Positions 27,870 to 36,191 of a DNA stretch of 64,000 nt are shown in pieces. Position numbers and translations under genes: made by a program. Every line of letters starts with the position of its first letter. Positions within the stretch are counted from its first letter, which is position 1. Under the pieces are notes generated by a model. That model saw only the letters and a list, made by a program, of their open reading frames with translations, was not told the DNA's origin and made no database searches. The stretch lies in contig NZ_CP051198.1 in NCBI RefSeq assembly GCF_024181225.1, forward strand, positions 2,480,001 through 2,544,000, in the 5' to 3' direction. Source of the DNA: Treponema sp. OMZ 787 (GTDB lineage: Bacteria > Spirochaetota > Spirochaetia > Treponematales > Treponemataceae).

Positions 27870-28583
27870 CTATTTTCCCGGCAGGGGATTATAACTTACA
27901 TTGTAGTCATAAACATCAAGCTGCTCATATTTTTTTACAAAGGCTATTATTTTATAAGTAAAAGGCGTAAAAATAACTTCAATAAAAGTTTTAAAAATAT
28001 AATTTGAAAGAACCATTACAATAAGAACATCTATACTATAAAGGCCTAAAAAAGCAACAGCAACAAAAACGATACTGTCCAAAAATTGACCTACCAATGT
28101 AGAACTGATTGTTCTAAGCCACAAATGCTTGCCCTTTGTTATAACCTTTAACTTAGATAAAACAACCGAGTTTGAATATTCTCCGATAAAATAACCGCAC
28201 AGGCTGCCTGCAGAAATTCTGGGCATCTGTAAAAGAATGTTCTCAAAATCTTTTTGGAATATCCATTCCGATTCGGCAGGAAGAACACTTATAAGCCAAA
28301 CATTCAGGCTCATAATAAGAAGCATCAAGAAGCCGGTCCAAATAACTTTTCGTGAAGCCCTATAACCGTAGACCTCAGCTAAAACATCTCCAAAAATATA
28401 CGAAAAAGGAAAAAGAAGGGTACCTCCGTCAAAAACGAAGGGGCCAAGCTGTACCATCTTTGCCGCAAGAATATTCGACAAAACCAAAACGCCTACAAAG
28501 AGTCCGGAAATTACCGGCAAGAAATTCGTTTTCTTAATGGGGTCATTTTCATTTACCCCTTGAGTTAGTTGTGTATTTTCCAT
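27870..28583 (-). CDS. queuosine precursor transporter (YhhQ/Vut_1 family)
   Basis: 237 residues from ATG 28583; the open frame extends to 28703 but that part overlaps the upstream gene. Six or so membrane segments, with the family blocks VLSNILAAKMVQLGPFVFDG and FPFSYIFGDVLAEVYGYRASR, and VGQFLDSIVFVAVAF near the end. The family imports queuine precursors (preQ0/preQ1) for tRNA modification. No Shine-Dalgarno precedes ATG 28583; TTCACT, 17 bp and TAGTAT end seven bases before it, a weak leaderless-type promoter. Confidence 0.85.
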   Translation of the reverse strand: MENTQLTQGVNENDPIKKTNFLPVISGLFVGVLVLSNILAAKMVQLGPFVFDGGTLLFPFSYIFGDVLAEVYGYRASRKVIWTGFLMLLIMSLNVWLISVLPAESEWIFQKDFENILLQMPRISAGSLCGYFIGEYSNSVVLSKLKVITKGKHLWLRTISSTLVGQFLDSIVFVAVAFLGLYSIDVLIVMVLSNYIFKTFIEVIFTPFTYKIIAFVKKYEQLDVYDYNVSYNPLPGK

Positions 28584-28632
28584 GGCCGCGATACTAACAC
28601 AAAGATAAAAAAAAGTGAATAAGCCCAATTTA

Positions 28633-29319
28633 CTACGATGCAAGAGGAGGCGTTTCAGGATCCGTATCGGGTTCAAATTCAGGATTATGAGAATATTTTT
28701 CAAGCATAAGAATTTTAGAAATTGCAGCCGGTAAGGCTTCCCGCATCGGAATAGGATGGGAAGAACCCTCAGTCATAAAGCATAAAATTCTTGAAGTAAA
28801 ATCGCTCATTACCGGGGGCAAAGTACCGAATGTATCCATCAAATCATTTTGAGAATATTGCTTAATCTTAGATGCAGAAAGATTCTTATCCATTGAAACA
28901 AGATATTTACATGGCCGCCAGCGGACAGAGAAATCTTTGCCTCTATCTCCGGAATAACCGAAAAGACGGCATATCAAACAACGCCCTCCATACACGGTGC
29001 AATGATAAGGATTATCAATATCAAAAAGAAGACACCCGTTTTCTTTATCCATAACATTTTCATTAAATTTCCCTTCAAGTATTTGTAAGGCTCTTTCTCT
29101 TTGATGAAAAACAAGCCATGACGCAAGATAAAGAGCTTCGACTTCATAAATTTCCGGTTCAAAATGAATACAGCAGGCTCCGCAGCCGTCAATGCATTTG
29201 ATTGGACACCTAGCCATCCACTCCGCTTCGGCTTCTTCAATTTCCTTATATACCCTATCCAAAAGCAAAATCATTTCGGCAGCCTTTGTGTGTTTAAAAC
29301 TTTCCGTTTCTTTTTCCAT
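28633..29319 (-). CDS. YkgJ-family cysteine-cluster protein
   Basis: 228 residues. The Cys pattern CPIKCIDGCGACCIHFEP, a later C in GCLLFD, then YHCTVYGGRCLICRLFGYSG and RPCKYL is that of the YkgJ/CxxCxxCC family (UPF0153), thought to bind Zn or Fe-S, function unknown. It is six bases after the DUF4954 gene and probably co-transcribed with it. The product is cytoplasmic by lack of any signal. Confidence 0.8.
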   Translation of the reverse strand: MEKETESFKHTKAAEMILLLDRVYKEIEEAEAEWMARCPIKCIDGCGACCIHFEPEIYEVEALYLASWLVFHQRERALQILEGKFNENVMDKENGCLLFDIDNPYHCTVYGGRCLICRLFGYSGDRGKDFSVRWRPCKYLVSMDKNLSASKIKQYSQNDLMDTFGTLPPVMSDFTSRILCFMTEGSSHPIPMREALPAAISKILMLEKYSHNPEFEPDTDPETPPLAS

Positions 29320-29325
29320 AATAAT

Positions 29326-31497
29326 TTAAGCCTTACATTTTTCAAAAAGGCTCAGATAATACTCCGTGTCTTTTTTTGATTCAATAATTAGGGCATTATC
29401 TTCAACAGTTCCCAAAACAGCCTTTCTTTCTTCAGCATTTCGGTATGTTATATCCCTAAAATGATTATTATAATCCTTATTCTTTGTGTAGAATATTTGT
29501 TCTTCAATATATTTTCTTATTGCAGCAGCTTTATCTAAGAGAGTATTCCAAAGGATTCTATCTAAACTATTTACCTTCATAATTTTACATAGAACAGCAT
29601 AAGCATTTTCCGCCTTATCACGGCAATAAGCATCATGGGCTTCATCATAGGATTTGTGGATATCCTGCCATGTATTAAGGTTACCGGCCTTTATATCTTC
29701 TTTAATCGAGTCGAGTTTTTTTTCGGGGATTAGCTGCCCCCCAATGTTCACCCAATTAAAATCAAATTCTTCCGGAATCTTAAAGTCCTCAATATTTGTT
29801 TTAGCTTTTTCTAAATCTTTATCAAAATATTCGGCAAAGGTTGTAACTCCGTACCATATAAGCATATCCCGATAGGCCTCATAAGATTCGATAGCCTTGA
29901 TGATTTTTACAGTGCGTTTGGATCTTTCAATATTCTCGCCTTTTATAAAAAGTTTTTTTGCCTCTTCTTTTTTTTCTTTAAGAATTTCATCTATACTTAA
30001 AGGAGGTTTTCCGGCTGCAATCCAAGCGGCAGTTATCCATTTTTCAAGAAGAGAGCGGGCATTTAAAATTTCGGCAACAGTGTCGGGGGCAAGATATTTA
30101 GTTTCAATGTGCTGAGTTTTTGTTATCCTTTTATCCCTTTTTAAAAATTTTTTATTATTGCGTTCGATGGCGTACATATTGTACATCCAATAATATGCCG
30201 GCATAATTTCAAGTCTGTCTTCATGTGCATCATTTAAAACTAAACTAAACGGAAAAGGAATATCAAGTTCGGCCGGATAATTAGCCTTTGCCAAAATAAC
30301 AAAGGAAGCAAATCGGCTGTTATGTTTTAGGGTTGTAGACAACCCCGGCCAAAATCCTCGGCCTGCGATAATCTCGCCGTCATTTCCTCTTGTGTTATGA
30401 TTGGAACCGACAGTCGCTCCTGCAGCCATATTGGACTGTCCCTGAATCATAGCGGCAACCAAAAAAGAATTATTGTGATGCTGTTCGTGATAAGGGAAGA
30501 TAAGAGCATTTAGAACCTCGCAGCATGAAATTGTAGAGTTATCTCCGACAATCGAATGTATCAGTCTTGTTCCGTATTTAAGTTCACAGTTATTGCCGAT
30601 TACAAAGCGGACAGCCTTTACCCCATAAAATACTCTTGAACCAAGACCTATTATACCGTTTACAAGCTCTACGCCCTCCCCTATCTGAGAGGGTTCTTCG
30701 GCCGTCGATTTTACGGTCAAGTTTTTAAGTTTATTTGCTCCTTTAACGTATACTGAAGAACCGAAATTAACATCTTTTATAATGCGGCAGCTTTTTATTG
30801 CAGAATCGGAACCGACCTCACCGTAATAACCTCTGCTAGAGTCTTTAGAATTTTGGGTTATTTCTTCAAACCTTTTTATGAGCTTTGTTTCATCCCTGTA
30901 CCTTGCCCATAAAAATGCATCAGCCGTAATCATATCATAAAACGGATAAACCTCTCTTCCGCCGGCCTCATTGAGAGTGTCTATAGTTACACGGACCTTT
31001 TCGTTTTCACCGTCTTTTACAAGACCTTCGCCGAATTTTGAGTGATTGGTTGTACACATCTCATCAATCCGGCTCAAAATAACTCTGTCGCCTATTATAT
31101 AATGGGAAAGGTAGGCACAATAGTGAATTGCACAGTTTTCGCCTATATCGCAGGCAATAATCTTGCTGTTTGTTATGCCTACCGGGACCGTAAAATCGTG
31201 GTATTTTAAATAGAAATTTTGGATTGACCCGATTCGGACTAAACCGGCAAATAAACTGTTCGTTATCAAATCGGTATCAAAAGGATCTTCTACAAGAACC
31301 TTTGTCCAGTCGGTGCTGGAATTTCCGTTTTTGATCAGGCGTTCTATTTCATCCGAATTTAATCTGCGGTAATTATGTTCGCTTTTATTTGTCTGTTTAA
31401 ACCTGAGATAATATTCGTCTTTACCGGCCGGTAAATACTTATCATAAATAAAGTCATAGCCGAAATCTTCCGATTTTACGATCTGCATTTTCGCCAT
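29326..31497 (-). CDS. DUF4954 protein with left-handed beta-helix region
   Basis: 723 residues from ATG 31497 (GGAG six bases before; a TTG at 31509 overlaps the ribosome-binding site). Residues ~90-410 show loosely spaced hexapeptide-type turns (IGENCAIHYCAYLSHYIIGD, IGEGVELVNGIIGLGSRVFY, VGDNSTISCCEVLNALIFP), the pattern of left-handed beta-helix acyl- or nucleotidyltransferase-like proteins. The C-terminal third is helical and charged. The DUF4954 family is common in Treponema and Bacteroidetes; its reaction is unknown, but sugar-nucleotide chemistry is a fair guess. Confidence 0.75.
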   Translation of the reverse strand: MAKMQIVKSEDFGYDFIYDKYLPAGKDEYYLRFKQTNKSEHNYRRLNSDEIERLIKNGNSSTDWTKVLVEDPFDTDLITNSLFAGLVRIGSIQNFYLKYHDFTVPVGITNSKIIACDIGENCAIHYCAYLSHYIIGDRVILSRIDEMCTTNHSKFGEGLVKDGENEKVRVTIDTLNEAGGREVYPFYDMITADAFLWARYRDETKLIKRFEEITQNSKDSSRGYYGEVGSDSAIKSCRIIKDVNFGSSVYVKGANKLKNLTVKSTAEEPSQIGEGVELVNGIIGLGSRVFYGVKAVRFVIGNNCELKYGTRLIHSIVGDNSTISCCEVLNALIFPYHEQHHNNSFLVAAMIQGQSNMAAGATVGSNHNTRGNDGEIIAGRGFWPGLSTTLKHNSRFASFVILAKANYPAELDIPFPFSLVLNDAHEDRLEIMPAYYWMYNMYAIERNNKKFLKRDKRITKTQHIETKYLAPDTVAEILNARSLLEKWITAAWIAAGKPPLSIDEILKEKKEEAKKLFIKGENIERSKRTVKIIKAIESYEAYRDMLIWYGVTTFAEYFDKDLEKAKTNIEDFKIPEEFDFNWVNIGGQLIPEKKLDSIKEDIKAGNLNTWQDIHKSYDEAHDAYCRDKAENAYAVLCKIMKVNSLDRILWNTLLDKAAAIRKYIEEQIFYTKNKDYNNHFRDITYRNAEERKAVLGTVEDNALIIESKKDTEYYLSLFEKCKA

Positions 31498-31517
31498 AAA
31501 ATTCTCCAATTAAGTTT

Positions 31518-32195
31518 TTAGGACTTTGTTCCTGCAAAGAAAGGACTTAAAATTTGTGCAACGGCATAGATCGGCATGGTCTGAATAATGATTTTTCCCG
31601 GGCCTGTAACCTTGGTATTAAACAAGCCTTCTCCGCCGAAAAGCATATTTTTAACTCCCTTTATCATCTGTATCTCCATAGAACAGGTATCTTCCATAGC
31701 TGCAAGATAGCCTGTATCCAGAATCATAGACTGTCCGGGAGCTAATGTATACTCCACTGCGGATCCGTCAATCTCGATAAATGCAGTTCCATTTCCTGAA
31801 AGCCTTTGCATAATAAAACCTTCTCCGCCGAAAAATCCTGCTCCTAATTTTTTTTGAAAATGAATTGAAAGCTCGACTCCTTCCGTCGAAGCCAAAAAGG
31901 CTGATTTTTGAACAATTAAAGAAGAGTTTGAGTTTATCTCAAAAGCTCTAATTGTACCGGGAAACCTTGATGCAAAAGAAATTTCGCCTTCAGAATCTGC
32001 CGTATACTTATTTAAAAATAAGCTCTCACCGGAAAACATTCTTCCCAAGACCTTTCCTAAACCGCCTGCAGATGTTGCCATATTTATATTAGGACTCATC
32101 CAAGCCATTCCGCCGGACTGACTTACCATTGTTTCACCGGCTCTAAGTTTACATATTACAGCCGGAAAAGATTCTCCTACTATTTTATATTCCAT
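31518..32195 (-). CDS. AIM24/TIGR00266-family protein
   Basis: 225 residues. Beta-rich with the family motifs GETMVSQSGGMAWMSPNI, GEGFIMQRLSGNGTAFIEI and LFGGEGLFNTKVTGPGKIII. The trimeric double-stranded beta-helix fold is known in yeast Aim24 (mitochondrial organisation) and in bacterial relatives of unknown role. Internal repeats are visible (GGEGFIMQRLSGNG and GGEGLFNTKVTGPG). ATG at 32195 follows TAGGAG; the gene lies 22 bp before DUF4954 on the same strand. A terminator precedes it. Confidence 0.82.
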   Translation of the reverse strand: MEYKIVGESFPAVICKLRAGETMVSQSGGMAWMSPNINMATSAGGLGKVLGRMFSGESLFLNKYTADSEGEISFASRFPGTIRAFEINSNSSLIVQKSAFLASTEGVELSIHFQKKLGAGFFGGEGFIMQRLSGNGTAFIEIDGSAVEYTLAPGQSMILDTGYLAAMEDTCSMEIQMIKGVKNMLFGGEGLFNTKVTGPGKIIIQTMPIYAVAQILSPFFAGTKS

Positions 32196-32226
32196 ATATA
32201 ACTCCTAAAGATAAAATGAATTTAAA

Positions 32227-32246
32227 ACGGCTCCAAACGGAGCCGT
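32227..32246 (-). terminator. hairpin ending the cfpA-ppdK operon
   Basis: Perfect 8-bp stem ACGGCTCC (32227-32234) and GGAGCCGT (32239-32246), loop of four, directly after the ppdK stop, followed on the minus strand by TTTTAAATTCATTTT. Acts as a terminator or 3' stabiliser. Confidence 0.6.
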
Positions 32247-32252
32247 ATAAAA

Positions 32253-35066
32253 TTATTTAGATTTTTTTGTGCCTGAAGCTTTTTTTGAAGCAGCCTTTTT
32301 TTTAGCCTCTACGGGCTTTTTTTCGGCCGTTGCTTTTTTAGCAGGGGCCGCCTTTTTTCCGGCAGATTTAGTTTTTGCCGAAGACACCTTCCGTATGGTA
32401 ATAGCCTTAGGCTCAAGTTTTATTCCGGCCTTTTCAGCATTTTCAAGCTCAACCTGTGCAATAGAAAGCAGGGCAATCGGTACGGAATAAGATGAACATG
32501 AAACGTAGTTTAATCCCGCTTCCATACAGAAGCGTACGTTTTCGGGACGGGCTCCGTGTTCTCCGCAAAGACCTAGGTGCAAATCAGGGCGGGTAAGTTT
32601 TCCGCGCTGAATAGCTATTTCGATTAAGTCCCTTACACGGCTGTCAAGCACTGCAAACGGGTTTCCGTCGATAAGGTCATACATGGTGTAGTCGGGCATA
32701 AAGCTGTTAAAGTCATCCCTCGAAAGACCCAAGGTAGTCTGAGTCAGGTCATTTGTTCCGAAAGAGAAGAACTCTGCATATTTTGCAATCTCGTCGGCAC
32801 TGAGGGCTGAAGCAGGAAGCTCAATCATTGTTCCGACCTTATATTCAAGGTCTCCGCCCTTTACGGCTGCCTTTACCTCATCGGCAATAGAAGCTATACC
32901 GGCATAGGCATGACCTTCTATCTTTTTGCCGTAAATGATTTGCTTAAGCTCTCTAAAGTTCATGATAAGAGGAATCATAATTTCGGGGCGTACATCAACA
33001 TTTTCTTTTTTAAGCTTGTATGCAGCTTCAAAAATAGCCCTTATCTGCATAGCATAAATTTCGGGATAGGTAATTGCAATTCGGCAGCCTCTGTGTCCAA
33101 GCATGGGGTTGATTTCGGAAAGTTTTTCAATTTCCGCAGCCAATTCTTTTTTGCTTACCTTTTTCTTTTGAGCTGTCAAGTACTTTACAAAGGCATCAAA
33201 CTCAACATCATTATGAGGCAGGAATTCGTGCAAGGGAGCATCCAACAAGCGGATAGTAACCTCTTTACCGTCCATAGCCTTAAAGATACCGTAGAAATCT
33301 TCCGTTTGTACTTTTTGAAGTTTATCAAGCACCTTTTTTCTTTCAGCTTCGCTTGGAGCTAAAATCATTTCTCGGAAAGCATTTATTCTCTTCTCATTAA
33401 AGAACATATGTTCGGTTCGGCAAAGACCTATACCTTCAGCACCGAAGTCCAAGGCAAGCTGTGCATCACGGGGACTGTCGGCATTGGCTCTTACATGGAA
33501 GCTGGATAAGAAGCCCTTTGCAAGGCTTATAAAATCCAAAAGGCCTGAGGTTTCGGGATCCGGCTCAATGAGCTTAGCCTCACCGAAATAAACAGTAGAG
33601 TCGCCGTAATAAGGAACATTTAGAGTAATATAGTCGCCTTCGTTGATTGTAACACCCTCAATCACGGCTTTTTTTCCGCTTATCTTCATATCGGGGCGTA
33701 CCAAAGATATTTTACCGTACTGCCGGGCAACAACTGAAGCGTGTGCAGAATAGCCGCCTTCATTCGATATAACGCCTGTAGAAACTTCAATACCCTTTAC
33801 ATCCCCTGCGTAGGTTGCAGGCATACAGAGAATACATCTTGTATCCATGCCCTGGAGCTTGGCCGATCTTTGAGCTTCGATAAGGGAGTCGGCCGTAAAG
33901 TAGACCCTTCCTACGGCAGCACCGGGAGCTCCCGCAATACCGCCCTTTGAAGACTTCATTCCCTTTGTACTCATAATATCGATTACGGGGTGCAAAATCT
34001 CGTTTAACTGGCCGGGCTTAACGGCACGGACAACATATTCGGCATCTACAATCTTTCTGTTGTATAAGTCAAGCAAGATTTGAACCATTGAGATTGTGCT
34101 CTTAGCCTCAACGGATTTTTGCTCGATAAGCCATAGTCTTCCGGCTTCGATAGTAAAGCGGATATTTCGTATATCCTTTGTATAATCTTCAAGCTGCCAT
34201 GCAATCTGCTGGAGGTGCTTTAGGTATTCGGGCTTTATGGAGTTAATATCCTTACCTTCAGCATTTGCCTCATTGAATTTTTCTGCAAAGAATTGACCCT
34301 GCAATTTTTTCTCGCCGTTTACGATATTGCGGCTGAAGAAAGAGCCTGAATATGAATCCTTGCCGTAGTTGCCGTAAACCATGGGCTGAATCAAAAGAGC
34401 AACATCATGATCGGTATCTTCTTCAAGGGTTAAAAGACGGCCGATAAGGCGGATAGATTCTTCAAGCTGAACCTTATAATCATCAAAGAAATGATCCGGT
34501 AAAAACTTAGCGTACCTGTCCATGATGGCACAAGGTTTAACACTCATCTTACCTGAGCTCATAGAAGCCTTAATTTCCTGTAAGGCTTTTTCCAAATCTG
34601 CAACTTTCTTTTCGTTTTTTTCCAATTCTTCTATTTTAAGGACAACGGTTAAAATACCGTTAAGCAAAAACAGAACTTCGTTTGCAGCAAAATCCTCACC
34701 TACATTTTCTTGGAAGCCTATTACCGTATCCTTGGTAAGACCGAAGTTATGAAGGGTGGGATAGCTTGTAATAAGCATATTGGGCGAAATAACCAATTTT
34801 AAAAGCATTGGCGATTCATCATCGCCGTATGTTTTCTTTACTTCTGCACCGAATTTGCTTAAATAGGGAGCTATTTCGGAGTATATATTTGCATCCCCTA
34901 TATCCTGTACAACCGAAGCATCGATTATGATACCAGGCAAAATGGGGAGCTTTAGCTCTGCAAACTCATTTGCCTGTCTTCCTCTAATACCCAATAAGTT
35001 TTTATCAACTTTTTTGCCTACTGTTTCTTTACTGTTAAAAAAATGTATATTATTAGCTATTTTCAC
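32253..35066 (-). CDS. ppdK: pyruvate phosphate dikinase-like protein with altered nucleotide site and Lys/Ala-rich tail
   Basis: 937 residues, GTG start at 35066 six bases after AAGGAG. PPDK makes PEP from pyruvate, ATP and phosphate (or the reverse) through a phosphohistidine. The central domain keeps the His (GGYSAHASVVAR) and the C-terminal barrel keeps EGIGLCRTEHMFF, LDAPLHEF, GHRGCRIAI, MIELP, FSFGTNDLTQTTLG and the Cys in LCGEHG. The N-terminal ATP-grasp half is changed: GGKG is GIRG, the SVRSGA..SMPGMMDT block is KLVISPN..ITSYPT, and EFTIE..LQTR is RFTIE..IEQK. The last ~45 residues are a Lys/Ala-rich tail. Gene order cfpA-unknown-ppdK matches my memory of T. pallidum TP0748-TP0746. 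Whether it uses ATP is doubtful. Confidence 0.85.
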   Translation of the reverse strand: MKIANNIHFFNSKETVGKKVDKNLLGIRGRQANEFAELKLPILPGIIIDASVVQDIGDANIYSEIAPYLSKFGAEVKKTYGDDESPMLLKLVISPNMLITSYPTLHNFGLTKDTVIGFQENVGEDFAANEVLFLLNGILTVVLKIEELEKNEKKVADLEKALQEIKASMSSGKMSVKPCAIMDRYAKFLPDHFFDDYKVQLEESIRLIGRLLTLEEDTDHDVALLIQPMVYGNYGKDSYSGSFFSRNIVNGEKKLQGQFFAEKFNEANAEGKDINSIKPEYLKHLQQIAWQLEDYTKDIRNIRFTIEAGRLWLIEQKSVEAKSTISMVQILLDLYNRKIVDAEYVVRAVKPGQLNEILHPVIDIMSTKGMKSSKGGIAGAPGAAVGRVYFTADSLIEAQRSAKLQGMDTRCILCMPATYAGDVKGIEVSTGVISNEGGYSAHASVVARQYGKISLVRPDMKISGKKAVIEGVTINEGDYITLNVPYYGDSTVYFGEAKLIEPDPETSGLLDFISLAKGFLSSFHVRANADSPRDAQLALDFGAEGIGLCRTEHMFFNEKRINAFREMILAPSEAERKKVLDKLQKVQTEDFYGIFKAMDGKEVTIRLLDAPLHEFLPHNDVEFDAFVKYLTAQKKKVSKKELAAEIEKLSEINPMLGHRGCRIAITYPEIYAMQIRAIFEAAYKLKKENVDVRPEIMIPLIMNFRELKQIIYGKKIEGHAYAGIASIADEVKAAVKGGDLEYKVGTMIELPASALSADEIAKYAEFFSFGTNDLTQTTLGLSRDDFNSFMPDYTMYDLIDGNPFAVLDSRVRDLIEIAIQRGKLTRPDLHLGLCGEHGARPENVRFCMEAGLNYVSCSSYSVPIALLSIAQVELENAEKAGIKLEPKAITIRKVSSAKTKSAGKKAAPAKKATAEKKPVEAKKKAASKKASGTKKSK

Positions 35067-35076
35067 TTTTTACTCC

Positions 35077-36105
35077 TTAAAATAGATTTAAAACCGTATC
35101 AGGCGAGCCGCGCAAAAAAGCTTCAAACATGGGACTGGCACCCTGCCTAAAATATTTTGATAACTTTGAAAGGTCATTAAGCTCCTGTGCAGAAACGGCA
35201 AATTGGATGGAGCTTCCGTGTTTAACCTTTCCCCATTTAAATAAGGTATTTATATCTACAATACGCTCTCCGTCATAATATATCATAACTTCGGCATCTT
35301 GATATTTTGCAGTATAACTTCGTATAATCCTCTTCCATGCTTCAACATTTCCGTTATGGAATAGCTCGTTTGAAACAGGAACTGAAAGAAGCTGAGACAT
35401 TTTTTTCGGACCTGTCGAAATGGCAGAAGGGCGTTCCAAATGAGACGGAACGGAACTAGTCTGTACTTTTGCAGCAGGAGCGGATGGAGCCTGAACTTTT
35501 TTACCGGGCCTTTTTGCAGCAGCTTTTTTCACTTTTACCGGAGCAGCCTTTTTAGGCTCAACATATATAAAGGGGCCTGATTTTACTGATGCAGGCACCG
35601 AGCAGGCTTTCTTTTCAAATAGTTTATGGATGGCAGAAATAACGGAATCGGCCAGAGCTGCATCAACAGCACCCCTATCCTGTTTTCCGACAAAAATGAG
35701 CAAAAGCTCATTCTTTCTAAACCCTTGAATAACTTGGGCTGCAGCAGGGTTTTTCGGGTTTATAACGATAAAACCCAAATCGGGATGATCATATCCCAAA
35801 ACAATATCGACACCTGTCCACTTAGCTACCTCAGCAACAAAGGCTGATGCGTCATCCAATATAAACTTCAAATTTTCAGATACAACTTTATAATTCCATT
35901 TATCAAGAAGAGAAACAGAAAGGATAGATCTAACCTGTTCGGGCTTGATCGTCTGTTCTCTTATCATCATATTTATCCTGTCCGCAATGTTTTCCTTGGG
36001 ATCGCAATCCTCTAAAATTTCTATAACAGACTGAATATGTTTAACCGAAACATTAAAATCAGTCTTTTTGGCAAGCGGAACAAAAAAATTAGTCATGTTA
36101 ACCAT
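35077..36105 (-). CDS. conserved treponemal protein between cfpA and ppdK, unknown function
   Basis: 342 residues. An N-terminal helical part (~1-75), an alpha/beta domain (~80-170), a basic Lys/Ala/Pro linker (KKAAPVKVKKAAAKRPGKKV, ~180-210) and a C-terminal alpha/beta part (~245-342). No motif is recognised. ATG at 36105 follows AAGGAG; ten bases separate its stop from ppdK. It is likely the counterpart of T. pallidum TP0747. Its fixed place between a filament protein and a PPDK-like enzyme suggests a linked role. Confidence 0.7.
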   Translation of the reverse strand: MVNMTNFFVPLAKKTDFNVSVKHIQSVIEILEDCDPKENIADRINMMIREQTIKPEQVRSILSVSLLDKWNYKVVSENLKFILDDASAFVAEVAKWTGVDIVLGYDHPDLGFIVINPKNPAAAQVIQGFRKNELLLIFVGKQDRGAVDAALADSVISAIHKLFEKKACSVPASVKSGPFIYVEPKKAAPVKVKKAAAKRPGKKVQAPSAPAAKVQTSSVPSHLERPSAISTGPKKMSQLLSVPVSNELFHNGNVEAWKRIIRSYTAKYQDAEVMIYYDGERIVDINTLFKWGKVKHGSSIQFAVSAQELNDLSKLSKYFRQGASPMFEAFLRGSPDTVLNLF

Positions 36106-36126
36106 AATTACTCCTTTTTTAAGCGA

Positions 36127-36158
36127 AAGCCCCCGAAACGGGGTTGTTCCAGGGGCTT
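36127..36158 (-). promoter_or_regulatory. alternative hairpins between cfpA and the next gene
   Basis: Two mutually exclusive stems: CCCCG/CGGGG with loop AAA (36131-36143), and a longer AAGCCCC/GGGGCTT enclosing it (36127-36158). On the minus strand it sits between the cfpA stop and the next Shine-Dalgarno, without a proper T tract. It may stabilise the abundant cfpA message or partly terminate transcription. Confidence 0.45.
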
Positions 36159-36191
36159 AATTTTTAATCAGTTAAGCTCTAAAATTACAAA

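Noticed and set aside
28584..28703. N-terminal extension of the queuosine-precursor transporter.
   Set aside because: It overlaps the YkgJ-like gene and includes no family residues; the transporter family starts near ATG 28583.
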